Of a DNA stretch of 64,000 bases, positions 50,378 to 60,147 are shown one piece after another. A model generated the notes under the pieces. The model was not told the origin of the DNA and made no database searches. It worked only from the letters and a program-made list of their open reading frames with translations. Source of the stretch: Collinsella sp. An307 (GTDB taxonomy: Bacteria; Actinomycetota; Coriobacteriia; Coriobacteriales; Coriobacteriaceae); assembly GCF_002161805.1 (NCBI RefSeq), contig NZ_NFIP01000011.1:1-64000 (forward strand), in the 5' to 3' direction. A program made the position numbers and the translations under genes. The first letter of the stretch is position 1; every line of letters starts with the position of its first letter.

Positions 50378-51031
50378 ATGAGGGACATCCACAGCCATAT
50401 CCTGCCGGGCGTCGACGACGGCGCCCGGGATCTTGACGAGAGCCTCGCTATGCTCGATGCCGCGCGTGAGGCGGGCGTGACGAGCATCGTCTGCACTCCG
50501 CACTGCCGCGAGCCCTACTTTGACTACAATGCCATGTGGGACGCCTTTGAGCTTTTGCGAGCGCATGCGGGAGGCTTTCCGCTCACCATGGGCTTTGAGG
50601 TCAACCATGCCAAGCTTATGGACCTGGGTATGGAGTGGGCGGACCATCTGGCAATCGACGGGACGGGTGAGTTTTTGCTCGAGCTATCCACCCGGGCGAG
50701 TGAGCTCGAGTTTCGCCAGTATGAGCGCACCATCTTTGAGCTGCAGGGCATGGGTTATACGGTAATCATCGCCCATCCCGAGCGCTACCGTGCTATCCAG
50801 AAAGACCTCGACATCGCGCGCCGCCTCGTGCAAATGGGCTGCAAACTGCAGGCGTCGGCCGACTTTGTGGCCGGTGGCCGCTTGGGTGCGGAGAAAAAAC
50901 CTGCCAAGCGCCTGTTTGAGGAGAACCTCTACACCTACATTGCGAGCGATGCCCACCGTGTCGAGCACTACCGCTACCTCGCCAAAGCACGTAAGTCCTT
51001 TTCGGTGCGCGGCGCCCATTTCAAGCGCTAG
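50378..51031 (+). CDS. CpsB/YwqE-type PHP tyrosine phosphatase
   Basis: A 217-aa metal-dependent phosphatase with the PHP signature 'DIHSHILPGVDDGARDL', 'CTPHCRE', 'IIAHPERY' and 'IASDAHR'. It would dephosphorylate the CpsD-type kinase. The three genes form a complete adaptor-kinase-phosphatase unit, but no glycosyltransferase, flippase or polymerase follows, so it must control polysaccharide genes elsewhere. Confidence 0.93.
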   Translation: MRDIHSHILPGVDDGARDLDESLAMLDAAREAGVTSIVCTPHCREPYFDYNAMWDAFELLRAHAGGFPLTMGFEVNHAKLMDLGMEWADHLAIDGTGEFLLELSTRASELEFRQYERTIFELQGMGYTVIIAHPERYRAIQKDLDIARRLVQMGCKLQASADFVAGGRLGAEKKPAKRLFEENLYTYIASDAHRVEHYRYLAKARKSFSVRGAHFKR

Positions 51032-51113
51032 GCTTTTCATTTTGTCAACTATAGTTGCCATGCTCCTTTTGTGCAGATAAGAAGCTTTATTTGGGGGCTA
51101 GATTCTTTACATT

Positions 51114-52020
51114 TCACCATCGCCCCAGTTGAGACGGGGGGTCCGTCCCAGAGGATATCTTGGGATATTTAGGGTGGAGGGCCCCTACGTTCCGGCAACA
51201 ATAGTAAAGACTTAAGGAAAACTGAAAACGAATGCGTACATCTTCAGCTTTCGCTAAGTGGGGGAGTTGCCCCAACATATCTTGCCGGCAGCTGGATGTC
51301 GCCTGGTGCGCAGCGGCGGGTCGCAGATTGAGGTCGATGTAGTTAAACGGGGATTTCAGCTGATCATTCGCTAGGCGATTCGCGAACATCGTGAAATACA
51401 GCATGATCGCCTGGGGGTTTGGCTGGTTTCCTAGCGTCGGCGGAAATACCTCAAGAATATAGCGGTATTCCTTTTGGAATTTCCGGTATTTGTTTTTGAA
51501 CCTTCCCAACTTGTTGGTTGCAATACCGAACTGGTCGCCTAGATTGGTGACAATCTGCGGCTCGAGAAGTTCTCGCTTGTCGGTATAGGTGATTTTAATC
51601 AGTTCCTCAGTGCCCTCGAAGAGCGATGTAGTGAAGGCGCCCGCTTTAAAGTATTGAGGCGGGAGAATGGAATGCCACACATTTGAGCCTGGGTCTCCCG
51701 ATACCACGCAGTTGCTCATATCAAAATGAAATACCTCCTCGGTTGAATAGGAGTATTCAACAAAGGGGTTTGCCGGCATCCCTATACGTACGCCACAGCG
51801 TATTCCGGCGTACATGTTCCACATAGGGATGCTTTCGGTGTCGTCGGCGGTCCAGCAGCTTGCAAAGTAGAACTGCCCCATCTTCTCAACGTCCGATGCC
51901 ACACTCTCTTGCTTGTCGTCCATGTTTGATAGAGGCATCAGCCGGATGGTCCTATGCTCAAGAATGAGCGCCAGCGTTTCATGGCTTGTGTAAGTGGTAC
52001 AGCATCTCTGGGGTAGACAT
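51114..52020 (-). pseudogene. DUF2971 family gene with a 5' frameshift
   Basis: The intact ORF (from ATG 51,938) lacks the family start, but the missing codons are present upstream. From ATG 52,020, with GGAGG 8 nt before it, the sequence reads MSTPEMLYH, then a one-base excess (the A pair at 51,992-51,993, + strand) shifts the frame; after it 'YTSHETLALILEHRTIRLM' joins the open frame. The body keeps 'FASCWTADDTESIPMWNMYA', typical of DUF2971. Its lower GC and neighbouring decayed gene suggest acquired DNA. A sequencing error or programmed shift would give the same picture. Confidence 0.75.
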
Positions 52021-53325
52021 CAGATAGGCCTCCACAATGAATCTCTGGTTGGCGTGTTCTTATGGAGGAAGAAAGCTACTGAACTCGACGAGGGGCGGTG
52101 CGTCATTCGATTTGGGAGGGGAGACTTTCCCAAGCTGCGGAACGGTGGATTTGTTTATATCGACAAAACTGATTATATCTGGCGTCTGGCGCACGAGAAC
52201 GGCAGCTCGTTCTTCTTGAGCCGTCCGCGCCGCTTCGGCAAATCGATGCTTGTCTCTACGATGCAGTCGTACTTCGAGGGCAGGCGAGAACTGTTTTCCG
52301 GTACGGCGCTGGAGCGGATGGAAACCGAATGGGAAGTCTATCCAGTCATACGCCTAGATCTCTCCACGGTCAAGACGCGAGACCTTGATGCGCTCGAGGC
52401 TCGGTTAAGTGACATCCTTCGCAATCTTGAGAATGAGTTCACCGGCGGCATGCGCCTTGCGGAAACGCTTGGCGGGCGCTTGCAGGCGCTTATCACCCAT
52501 GTGCGTGAACAGGCGGGCAAGCAGGTCGTTGTGCTTGTGGATGAATACGACGCGCCGCTGCTCAATGTTATAGATGACCCCGAACAGTTCGATGCGTTTC
52601 GTCAGGTTATGCGCGAGTTCTACATTCCACTTAAAGCGTGCGATGCGGATCTTCGCTTCGTCTTCCTTACGGGTATCACCAAGTTCAGTCAGCTCTCCAT
52701 TTTCTCGGAGCTCAACAATCTCACGATTATAAGCATGGACCCGGCATATGCCGGCATCTGCGGTATTACCGCAGAGGAACTCGATAGCGAGATGGGGGAG
52801 GATATAGAGATTTTGGCCGAGCGCCTCAACGTCGCACCTTCCGTTGCTCGCCAGCGCCTCAAGGACTACTACGACGGTTATCACTTCACCCCCGAATCGC
52901 CGGACATCTACAACCCCTTCAGTCTGCTTTCCGCCTTCGCGCGTGGCCGCATCAAGTCGTTCTGGTTTGGTTCGGGCACGCCAACGGTGCTTATCGACGC
53001 CATTCGTGCGCACGGCTGGCAGATTGTCGACCTTACCGAGGTGGATGCACTTGAGGCGGAGTTTGACGCTCCCACCGAGCACTCCGTTGCCCCGACGGCG
53101 CTGCTCTACCAATCGGGATACCTCACCGTCAAGGCGTATGACGAGGAAGCTGGTGTCTACACCCTCGGTATTCCTAATGTGGAGGTGAGTCGCGGGCTCT
53201 CGGAGAGCTATCCGTTACCGTTTTTGGCCGATGGCTGCGCCGTGATAAAGGTGGGCGTCAACTTCTCTCCCGAGACGAGAACCATCGATGGTTGGGTAAT
53301 CCAAGGGGAGCCATCACGCTTGTGA
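51994..53325 (+). pseudogene. AAA-ATPase-like/PD-(D/E)XK (DUF1703-type) gene with internal deletion
   Basis: The N-terminal AAA-like part is intact: 'DFPKLRNGGFVYIDKTDYIWRL', 'FFLSRPRRFGKSMLVSTMQSYF' (P-loop), 'VVLVDEYDAPL' and 'FLTGITKFSQLSIFSELNNL'. After 'VEVSRGLSESYPLPFLADGC' the sequence jumps to 'VIKVGVNFSPETRTIDGWVIQ', the very end of the family; the stretch of about 100-130 residues with the nuclease core is absent. The reading frame is kept at 443 aa. The start is uncertain: GTG 51,994 is the ORF limit and overlaps the divergent DUF2971 gene, GTG 52,054 is another. Probably inactive as a nuclease. Confidence 0.75.
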
Positions 53326-53556
53326 TATTGCGGATGCCCGTAGACTGCGGACCATCTCAAAGTGCAGTGTTCGTACCGGACGCGACCGCAGCAGATGTGT
53401 AGCGTGTGGGCCGCGCACATTTGTGCGGCAGGTGTTGCCTCCGCGCGGTGGTGGTTCTCGGTTCAGGCCCACGGTACAATGGGGAAGCTGTTTCGTTGCG
53501 CGAAAGGGCGGTGCGGTCGCGCCGCTATTCTCTTGTCCATAACGGAGGTATGAGAT

Positions 53557-54897
53557 ATGAAGTACTTTGGCACCGACGGTTTCCGCGGTGAGGCAAACAA
53601 CGGCCTCAACGTGGAGCACGCGTTCAAGATCGGCCGCTATGTGGGCTGGTACTACGGAGCGCGCCAGGGTAAGAAAGCCCGTATCGTGCTCGGTAAGGAC
53701 ACGCGCCGCTCGAGCTACATGTTTGAGAGCGCCCTCACCGCGGGTCTTGTTGCCTCGGGCGCCGACGTGTACATGCTGCACGTCATCCCCACGCCCGGTC
53801 TTGCCTACGAGACCGTCGATGGACGTTTTGACTGCGGCATCATGATCTCTGCCTCGCACAACCCCTATACCGATAACGGCATCAAGCTCGTGAACGGCGA
53901 GGGCTACAAGATGGACGAGGACGTTCTCGAGCTCATTGAGGCCTACATCGACGGCGAGTGCGATGAGGTCCCGCTTGCCACGGGGGATGCCATCGGCTCC
54001 ACCATCGACTACATGCAGGGCCGCAACCGCTACATCGGCTTTTTGATCTCGAGCGCCAACTTCTCGCTGCAGGGCATGAAGATTGGTCTCGACTGTGCCA
54101 ACGGCGCCGCCTCCTCGGTCGCCAAGCCCGTGTTCGACGCCCTCGGTGCGGACGTGCGCGTCATTAACAACAGCCCCGACGGTCTCAACATCAACGTCGA
54201 CTGCGGCTCCACCCACATCGACCGCCTGCGCCGCCACGTGGTGGAGCAGGGGCTCGACGTGGGCTTTGCCTACGACGGCGACGCCGACCGCTGCCTTGCG
54301 GTGGACGAGCGCGGCAACGTGGTCGACGGCGACCTCATCCTCTACGTCTGCGGTGTGTACCTGAACAAGCACGGTCGCCTCTCCGCCGGCACCGTAGTTC
54401 CCACCGTCATGAGCAACTACGGCCTTTTCAAGGCGTTTGACGAGGCGAGCCTCTCTTACGAGACGACCGCGGTGGGCGATAAGAACGTCTACGCCTGCAT
54501 GCGCGAGCACGGCTACAGCCTGGGTGGCGAGCAGTCGGGCCACATCATCTTCGGCGACATCGAGTGCACGGGCGACGGCATCATGACGAGCCTGCGCGTG
54601 ATGGAGGTCATCCGCGCCGAGCGCGAGACGCTCTCGCAGCTCTGTGCCCCGGTGAAGCTCTATCCGCAGGAGCTCATCAACGTGCGTGTGAAGGACAAGG
54701 ACGCCGCCATGAACGACCCAGCGGTACTTGCCGCGGCCAAGGAGGCGGAGGAGTTCCTCGCCGGCAGCGGCCGCGTGCTCGTGCGCGCGTCCGGCACCGA
54801 GCCGCTCGTCCGCACGCTCGCCGAGGCGCCGACCGACGAGCTCTGCCGCGAGGCGAACGCCATCGTGCTGCGCGCACTGGAGCCGCATCGCGCCTAG
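53557..54897 (+). CDS. glmM: Phosphoglucosamine mutase
   Basis: A 446-aa enzyme converting glucosamine-6-phosphate to glucosamine-1-phosphate for peptidoglycan. It has 'KYFGTDGFRGEAN' at the start, the phosphoserine loop 'GIMISASHNPYTDNGIKL', the metal loop 'YDGDADRCLAVD', the sugar-binding 'GGEQSGHII' and the phosphate-binding 'VRASGTEPLVR'. ACGGAGG lies upstream. A TACAAT -10 lies in the 231-bp gap before it (about 53,482-53,487). Confidence 0.96.
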   Translation: MKYFGTDGFRGEANNGLNVEHAFKIGRYVGWYYGARQGKKARIVLGKDTRRSSYMFESALTAGLVASGADVYMLHVIPTPGLAYETVDGRFDCGIMISASHNPYTDNGIKLVNGEGYKMDEDVLELIEAYIDGECDEVPLATGDAIGSTIDYMQGRNRYIGFLISSANFSLQGMKIGLDCANGAASSVAKPVFDALGADVRVINNSPDGLNINVDCGSTHIDRLRRHVVEQGLDVGFAYDGDADRCLAVDERGNVVDGDLILYVCGVYLNKHGRLSAGTVVPTVMSNYGLFKAFDEASLSYETTAVGDKNVYACMREHGYSLGGEQSGHIIFGDIECTGDGIMTSLRVMEVIRAERETLSQLCAPVKLYPQELINVRVKDKDAAMNDPAVLAAAKEAEEFLAGSGRVLVRASGTEPLVRTLAEAPTDELCREANAIVLRALEPHRA

Positions 54898-54995
54898 GTC
54901 GCGTTGGGCACACGCTGCGGCCAGGTCGCGCCGGGTCCGCGTCGCGCCGCCGCACCGCGCTTAGGTTGCATCGGCGCATATCCTGTTTGTTTGGA

Positions 54996-55025
54996 GTACC
55001 ACCTCGCGTCCGCGCGGGGTGGTAC
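54996..55025 (+). other. Hairpin in the metK leader
   Basis: GTACCACC (54,996-55,003) and GGTGGTAC (55,018-55,025) could pair across a GC-rich loop, 68 bp before metK. It resembles neither a full SAM riboswitch nor a T-box. It may end the glmM transcript or act in the leader. Confidence 0.4.
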
Positions 55026-55093
55026 CATGCTCTTCACGTATCGAGGGCAGGCGGAATGGTAACGGCCGCCTACCTGTGACAGAAAGGACTGCC

Positions 55094-56371
55094 ATGTCAG
55101 ACTCGCTTCGTTCCACCCAGGGGCGCTCGTTTGTTTTCACCTCGGAATCGGTTACCGAGGGGCACCCCGATAAGATCGCCGATCAGATCTCTGACGCCGT
55201 GCTCGACGCCATCCTCGATAAGGAGGCCAAGCTCGAGGCGCAGGGCTATATCGATACCGACGGCGTGCCGGCCCGTCTCGAGGCGGTGCGCTGCGCTTGC
55301 GAGACGCTTCTTACCACCGGTATGGTCGTCATCTCCGGCGAGATCCGCACTCAGGCCTACGTCGACGTGCAGAAGATCGCGCGCGACGTCATCTGCCGTA
55401 TTGGCTACGACCGTGCGAAGTACGGTTTCGACGGGACTACGTGCGGCGTCATCAACATGATCCACGGGCAGAGCCCCGACATCGCTCAGGGAGTCGATGA
55501 GAGCTTTGCCGTTCAGGCGGGGGAGACAACTGATCCGCTCGACCAGGTGGGCGCGGGCGACCAGGGCATGATGTTTGGGTATGCCACCAATGAGACGGCC
55601 GCCTACATGCCCATGCCCCACTATCTTTCGAGTCGTCTTGCCGAGCGCCTTGCTCAGGTGCGCCATGACGGCACGCTTGCGTACCTCCGTCCGGACGGCA
55701 AGACGCAGGTGACCGTCCGCTACGAGGACGACCGTCCCGTCGAGGTCACTACCGTCGTCATCTCCACTCAGCACGCGCCTGAGATTGAGGATATGGGTCA
55801 GATCAAGGCCGATATGCTCGAGCATGTGATCGCACCCGTCATGGACGAGGTGGGCATCGCCTGGCGTGATGCGGTCGTGTACGTGAACCCCACCGGACGC
55901 TTTGTTGTGGGCGGCCCCATGGGCGATACCGGTCTTACCGGCCGCAAGATCATCGTCGACACCTACGGCGGCATGGGCCGTCACGGTGGCGGCGCCTTCT
56001 CGGGTAAGGACTGCACCAAGGTCGACCGCTCTGCCGCCTACGCTGCGCGCTGGGTTGCCAAGAACGTCGTGGCTGCGGGTTTTGCCGACCGCTGCGAGGT
56101 CGAGCTCGCCTACGCCATCGGCGTGGCCCGTCCGCTCTCCATCATGGTGGAGACCTTTGGGACGGAGAAGGTGGCAGTTGAGGATATCGAGCGTGCCGTT
56201 GCCTCGGTGTTTGACCTGCGTCCCGGGGCGATTATCCGTGACCTCGACCTGCGCCGCCCCATCTACGAGAAGACGGCTGCCTACGGCCACTTTGGCCGCA
56301 ACGACCCCGATTTCACCTGGGAGCGTACCGACCGCGTGGACGCGCTGCGCGCCGCCTGCGGTATCGCCTAG
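55094..56371 (+). CDS. metK: S-adenosylmethionine synthetase
   Basis: A 425-aa enzyme making SAM from methionine and ATP. It has '[21 protein letters not shown]' at the start, the methionine-loop '[12 protein letters not shown]', the phosphate loop '[19 protein letters not shown]' and '[11 protein letters not shown]'. It is slightly longer than the E. coli enzyme, with inserts near 40 and 100. AGAAAGGA precedes ATG 55,094. A perfect inverted repeat follows the gene. Confidence 0.96.
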   Translation: MSDSLRSTQGRSFVFTSESVTEGHPDKIADQISDAVLDAILDKEAKLEAQGYIDTDGVPARLEAVRCACETLLTTGMVVISGEIRTQAYVDVQKIARDVICRIGYDRAKYGFDGTTCGVINMIHGQSPDIAQGVDESFAVQAGETTDPLDQVGAGDQGMMFGYATNETAAYMPMPHYLSSRLAERLAQVRHDGTLAYLRPDGKTQVTVRYEDDRPVEVTTVVISTQHAPEIEDMGQIKADMLEHVIAPVMDEVGIAWRDAVVYVNPTGRFVVGGPMGDTGLTGRKIIVDTYGGMGRHGGGAFSGKDCTKVDRSAAYAARWVAKNVVAAGFADRCEVELAYAIGVARPLSIMVETFGTEKVAVEDIERAVASVFDLRPGAIIRDLDLRRPIYEKTAAYGHFGRNDPDFTWERTDRVDALRAACGIA

Positions 56372-56382
56372 CTTGTGCGGAG

Positions 56383-56427
56383 AAAAAGCCATAGTCATAT
56401 CAAGATAAAATATGACTATGGCTTTTT
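56383..56427. terminator. Perfect 18-bp inverted repeat between metK and the toxin-antitoxin genes
   Basis: AAAAAGCCATAGTCATAT (56,383-56,400) and its exact inverse (56,410-56,427) enclose CAAGATAAA. Rightward, the stem ends in GCTTTTT and can terminate metK; leftward it also ends in T. It lies 10 bp before the antitoxin ATG and overlaps its Shine-Dalgarno region, so it may double as an operator for the antitoxin. Confidence 0.75.
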
Positions 56428-56437
56428 AGGAGGCGTT

Positions 56438-56734
56438 ATGGCACCTGATATCAGACCTTCCTCAGACTTGCGAAACCATTACGCGGAGATTGCCCGTGCG
56501 TGCCGTGAAGAGCGTCGCCCCACGATCTTCACCGTTAACGGGCGCGGCGATACGGTGCTGTTAGGACTTGAAGACTACAACCGTATGTGCGCTGAGCTTG
56601 AGTTGCTGAGCTCGCTCGCCGATTCCGAACGTGACCTCGAGCTCGGTCGTATCGAGCCGCTTTCTTCGTCGCTCTCCGCGCTGCGCGAAGAGCTCTCCGG
56701 AGCGGAGGATGTGCCCCTGCGAGCCGCCTTATGA
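56438..56734 (+). CDS. YefM/Phd-family antitoxin
   Basis: A 98-aa antitoxin. The N-terminal 55 residues have the family pattern 'PSSDLRNHYAEIARACREERRPTIFTVNGRGDTVLLGLEDYNRM', forming the DNA-binding dimer. The C-terminus is acidic and would wrap the toxin. TAGGAGG precedes ATG 56,438. Its stop overlaps the toxin start (ATGA). Confidence 0.88.
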   Translation: MAPDIRPSSDLRNHYAEIARACREERRPTIFTVNGRGDTVLLGLEDYNRMCAELELLSSLADSERDLELGRIEPLSSSLSALREELSGAEDVPLRAAL

Positions 56735-57054
56735 GCGAGGAGCATCCCTATACGGTGGTGAAAACTGCCACGTTTGATAGCCTTCTGCGCGATATCGTCT
56801 GGTATCTGAGGGATGTTACGGAGGGAGTTTCTGCCTCGCTTGACCTCATAGACAAGCTGGAGCATGCTGCCTCCCAGCTTGAGGTGTTTCCCCGTATGGG
56901 GGCGGTGCCCGCGAGCGCAACACTCGCGCGACGAGGATACCGCCGTATCATCATCGGCACAAACGTTGTGTTTTACAAGGTGGATGATGAGCGCCGACAG
57001 GTGGTGCTGTACGGTATGTTCCATAACCGCCGTGATTATGAGGCGCTGTTGTAG
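56731..57054 (+). CDS. RelE/ParE-family toxin
   Basis: A 107-aa toxin with the RelE/ParE fold: 'VVKTATFDSLLRDIVWYLRD', 'SAASLDLIDKLEHAASQLE'-type helix pair, 'RGYRRIIIGTNVVFYKVDDE' and 'VVLYGMFHNRRDYEALL'. Its target (ribosome-bound mRNA or gyrase) cannot be told from sequence. It ends directly at the priA start codon, so toxin-antitoxin and priA may share a transcript. Confidence 0.85.
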   Translation: MSEEHPYTVVKTATFDSLLRDIVWYLRDVTEGVSASLDLIDKLEHAASQLEVFPRMGAVPASATLARRGYRRIIIGTNVVFYKVDDERRQVVLYGMFHNRRDYEALL

Positions 57055-59562
57055 ATGAGCGAGCAGCTTTCCTTGTTCCCTGAACCCGAGACAAAAGACG
57101 GCGCCTGCGCCGCTCCTGTGGTGGACGCCCGCGCTGGAAAATCCTCCGCAAAAGGGGAGCCTATTGCGGGATACGCATCGGTTGTGGTGGACATTCCCGC
57201 GCGCGCCATCGCGGACGCCTTTGCCTATGCCGTTCCCGCCCACCTTGCCGACGAGGTCGAGCTTGGCTGTACGGTGCTTGTCGCCTTCGGGCGGCAGATG
57301 GCGCTCGGCTACGTGGTCGCGCTTGCGGACGCCCTTGCCGATATTCCCGGCACCGATGGTTTGGCGTCCGCTCGGGTAAAGCCGATTCGCGCCGTGCTCG
57401 CTCCGCCTTCGTGTGCTGACCTTGCCGGTGAGATGGCGTTTTGGATGAGCAGGGAGTACGTGGCACCGCTTGCCGAGTGCCTGCGCTTGTTCCTGCCGCC
57501 GGGAGGCACGCCCCGGCTCGTACGCGGGAAGGACGGAACCTACCGCGTCGAGCGTCAGGCGGTCCCCGAGGTTCACGAGCGCGTGGTCGCCCTCACCGCA
57601 GATGGCCAGTCCTACCGCCCGCCCCAAAACGCGCACCGTCAGCGCCAGCTTATCGAGGCGCTCGCCTGTGGTCCTGTCTCCACGCGCGAGCTCAGGGCGC
57701 TTTACACCGATATGTCCGCCACGGTGCGCGCGCTCGCCAAGAAGGGCGTCGTGTCCGTGACGGAGCGGCGCGCCTGGCGCGGCACGGAGGCGACGACGTC
57801 GCTCTCCTCTGCCCGTGCCGCCGCCCCCGCTGAGCTCACACAGGGGCAGGCAAATGCGCTTGCCGCTATTGGATGCGCGCTTGATGCGCACCGCGGCGAC
57901 GTCGTGGTAATCGACGGAGTGACCGGATCGGGAAAGACCGAGGTGTACCTCGCCGCCATCGAGCGCGTACTTGCCGAGGGACGCTCTGCCTGCGTGCTCG
58001 TGCCCGAGATCTCGCTCACCGCCCAGACGGTCGGACGCTTCCGTTCGCGCTTTGGGGATGCGGTGGCGGTCTTTCACTCGAGACTCTCTCCGGGAGAGCG
58101 GCTCGACCAGTGGGACATGGTCCGCACGGGCGCGGCGCGTGTGGTCGTGGGCGCCCGCTCGGCGCTCTTCTGCCCCTTCCGGGACCTCGGCCTCATGGTG
58201 ATCGACGAGGAGCATGAGCAGTCCTACAAACAGGGGTCGAGCCCTCGCTACCATGCGCGCGAGGTCGCCGCGGAGATGGCGCGACGCCTGAACATCCCGC
58301 TCGTCCTGGGTTCAGCCACGCCCTCTGCCGAAGCGCTCGAGCGCACGCGCAAAGGGGAGTGGGCGGGTCAGAGGTGGCAGCGTGTGGAGATGCGCGAGAG
58401 GCCCGGGGGAGCGACGCTTCCCACGGTTACCGTTGCCGACCTGCGCCGCGAGTTCTCCGCCGGGCGGCGCTCGATGTTCTCGGCTCCGCTCGAGCGGGCG
58501 CTTCTTGAGGTGGCCGAGCGCCGCGAGAAGGCGGTGCTTCTCCACAACCGCCGCGGCTTTGCGCCGTTTCTCATGTGCCGTGAATGCGGCTGCGTGCCCA
58601 CGTGCCAGCACTGCTCGACGGCACTTACCTATCACGAGCGCACGCACACGCTCGAGTGCCATACCTGCGGCGCCGTCTACCATGTGCGGCCCTATCCCGC
58701 GCCGGGGAGCGCCTGTCCGCAGTGCGGGAGCCGCTATCTCGCCAAGATGGGCATGGGCACCCAACAGGTGGAGGATGCGCTGCGCGATCTCTTGCCCCCG
58801 CACGTGGAGGTCATCCGCATGGATGCCGACTCCACCCGCGGCAAGGACGGTCACCAGCGCCTGCTCGAGGCGTTCGACGCCGCAGAGTGCGCCGTGCTTC
58901 TCGGTACGCAGATGATCGCGAAAGGCCTCGATTTTCCCGAGGTAACGCTCGTAGGCGTGGTGAACGCCGACTATGCCCTCAAGATGCCGGATTTCCGCGC
59001 TGGCGAGCGCGCCTTCGACTTGCTCGAGCAGGTGGCCGGCCGCGCCGGCCGCGGCGAGCGTCCGGGCGAGGTCATCATCCAGACCTATCTGCCCCACGAC
59101 CCGGTCATTCGCGCCGTGGCGACCCATGACCGCTCATTTTTTACCGAGCACGACCGCGCTCAGCGTGCCGAGGCGGTCTACCCGCCCTTTGTGAGGCTCT
59201 CGAACGTGACCGTTTGGGCGGCTGCCGAGGATGCCGCTCGCTCCTATGCAGAGGAGCTTGCCCGTGACCTCAGGCGTCTTATCGAGGCAACCACGGGTGC
59301 AGGCGCCGGCGCCTTGCCGGAGCCGGCCCCGGGCGCGATGCCCTCGATTGCGAGCGCTGCCGACGCCCGCGTGCGCCCGGTCGTTTTGGGACCTGCGCCT
59401 TGCGTCATCGCCCGCGCCAAGGACCGCTGGCGCTTTCACGTGGTGATAAAGTCCCCGCTGGGGTACCATATTTCAGATACTATCGCGGCGGTGCTCGACG
59501 CGCGTCCCGCTCCTGCGGGCGTGAGTGTGAGCGTCGACGTCGATGCCTACGACCTCATGTGA
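57055..59562 (+). CDS. priA: Primosomal protein N' (replication restart helicase)
   Basis: An 835-aa SF2 helicase that reloads the replisome at stalled forks. It has a 3'-end-binding N-terminal domain ('VVVDIPARAIADAFAYAVPAHL'), Walker A 'DGVTGSGKTEVYL', 'IDEEHEQSYKQ' (DEEH), the zinc region with eight cysteines ('CRECGCVPTCQHC', 'CHTCG', 'CPQCG'), then 'LLGTQMIAKGLDFPEVTLVGV' and 'QVAGRAGRGERPG'. The first 35 residues are extra. ATG 57,055 follows the toxin stop directly. It heads the canonical priA-def-fmt-rsmB order. Confidence 0.95.
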   Translation: MSEQLSLFPEPETKDGACAAPVVDARAGKSSAKGEPIAGYASVVVDIPARAIADAFAYAVPAHLADEVELGCTVLVAFGRQMALGYVVALADALADIPGTDGLASARVKPIRAVLAPPSCADLAGEMAFWMSREYVAPLAECLRLFLPPGGTPRLVRGKDGTYRVERQAVPEVHERVVALTADGQSYRPPQNAHRQRQLIEALACGPVSTRELRALYTDMSATVRALAKKGVVSVTERRAWRGTEATTSLSSARAAAPAELTQGQANALAAIGCALDAHRGDVVVIDGVTGSGKTEVYLAAIERVLAEGRSACVLVPEISLTAQTVGRFRSRFGDAVAVFHSRLSPGERLDQWDMVRTGAARVVVGARSALFCPFRDLGLMVIDEEHEQSYKQGSSPRYHAREVAAEMARRLNIPLVLGSATPSAEALERTRKGEWAGQRWQRVEMRERPGGATLPTVTVADLRREFSAGRRSMFSAPLERALLEVAERREKAVLLHNRRGFAPFLMCRECGCVPTCQHCSTALTYHERTHTLECHTCGAVYHVRPYPAPGSACPQCGSRYLAKMGMGTQQVEDALRDLLPPHVEVIRMDADSTRGKDGHQRLLEAFDAAECAVLLGTQMIAKGLDFPEVTLVGVVNADYALKMPDFRAGERAFDLLEQVAGRAGRGERPGEVIIQTYLPHDPVIRAVATHDRSFFTEHDRAQRAEAVYPPFVRLSNVTVWAAAEDAARSYAEELARDLRRLIEATTGAGAGALPEPAPGAMPSIASAADARVRPVVLGPAPCVIARAKDRWRFHVVIKSPLGYHISDTIAAVLDARPAPAGVSVSVDVDAYDLM

Positions 59563-59602
59563 CGCATTCCGCGTCGTCTGCTGTAAGAAAGGCTGTTAGA
59601 CC

Positions 59603-60139
59603 ATGGAGATGAACGACATCGTTATCTCGCCCGACCCGCGCCTGCGCCAGGAGTGTGCGCCCATCGAGGAGATCACGCCCGAGATCCGCGAGCTTGTGGA
59701 GCGCATGAAGGCCGATATGATCGAGAATACGGGCTGCGGCCTCGCAGCGCCTCAGGTGGGCGAGCTCATCCAGCTCGTCATCATCGATGTCGACTACACC
59801 TCGGCCGAGGACTACGACCCGTACGTCCTTATCAATCCCGTTATCGTCGAGCAGTCCGAGCATCTGGTTCCCTTCAACGAGGGGTGCCTCTCTATCCCTG
59901 GTCTCACCTGCGAGATCGAGCGTCCCGACCGCGTGGTTGTGGAGGCGCTGAACCTCGACGGCGACCTTATGCGCTACGAGGCGGAGGGCGACCTTATGTG
60001 CGTGTGCCTGCAGCACGAGATCGACCACCTGCACGGCATCACCATGTTCGAGCGTCTGAAGCCGAAGGCCCGCATGCACGCCATGCGCCGTTACCAGGAT
60101 GCGCTCGCTCACGGGGCTAAGCCGGGGGATACCGAATAG
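59603..60139 (+). CDS. def: Peptide deformylase
   Basis: A 178-aa iron/zinc enzyme that removes the N-formyl group from new proteins. The three motifs are present: 'GCGLAAPQVG', 'EGCLSIPG' and 'QHEIDHLHG'. ATG 59,603 follows a GAAAGG. Works with fmt, encoded next. Confidence 0.95.
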   Translation: MEMNDIVISPDPRLRQECAPIEEITPEIRELVERMKADMIENTGCGLAAPQVGELIQLVIIDVDYTSAEDYDPYVLINPVIVEQSEHLVPFNEGCLSIPGLTCEIERPDRVVVEALNLDGDLMRYEAEGDLMCVCLQHEIDHLHGITMFERLKPKARMHAMRRYQDALAHGAKPGDTE

Positions 60140-60147
60140 GACTCCGA

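Noticed and set aside
54996-55030. T-box (GGGTGGTACC) or SAM riboswitch before metK
   Set aside because: Only the short GGTGGTAC match is present; the specifier stem and antiterminator of a T-box are absent and no SAM-riboswitch core is seen.
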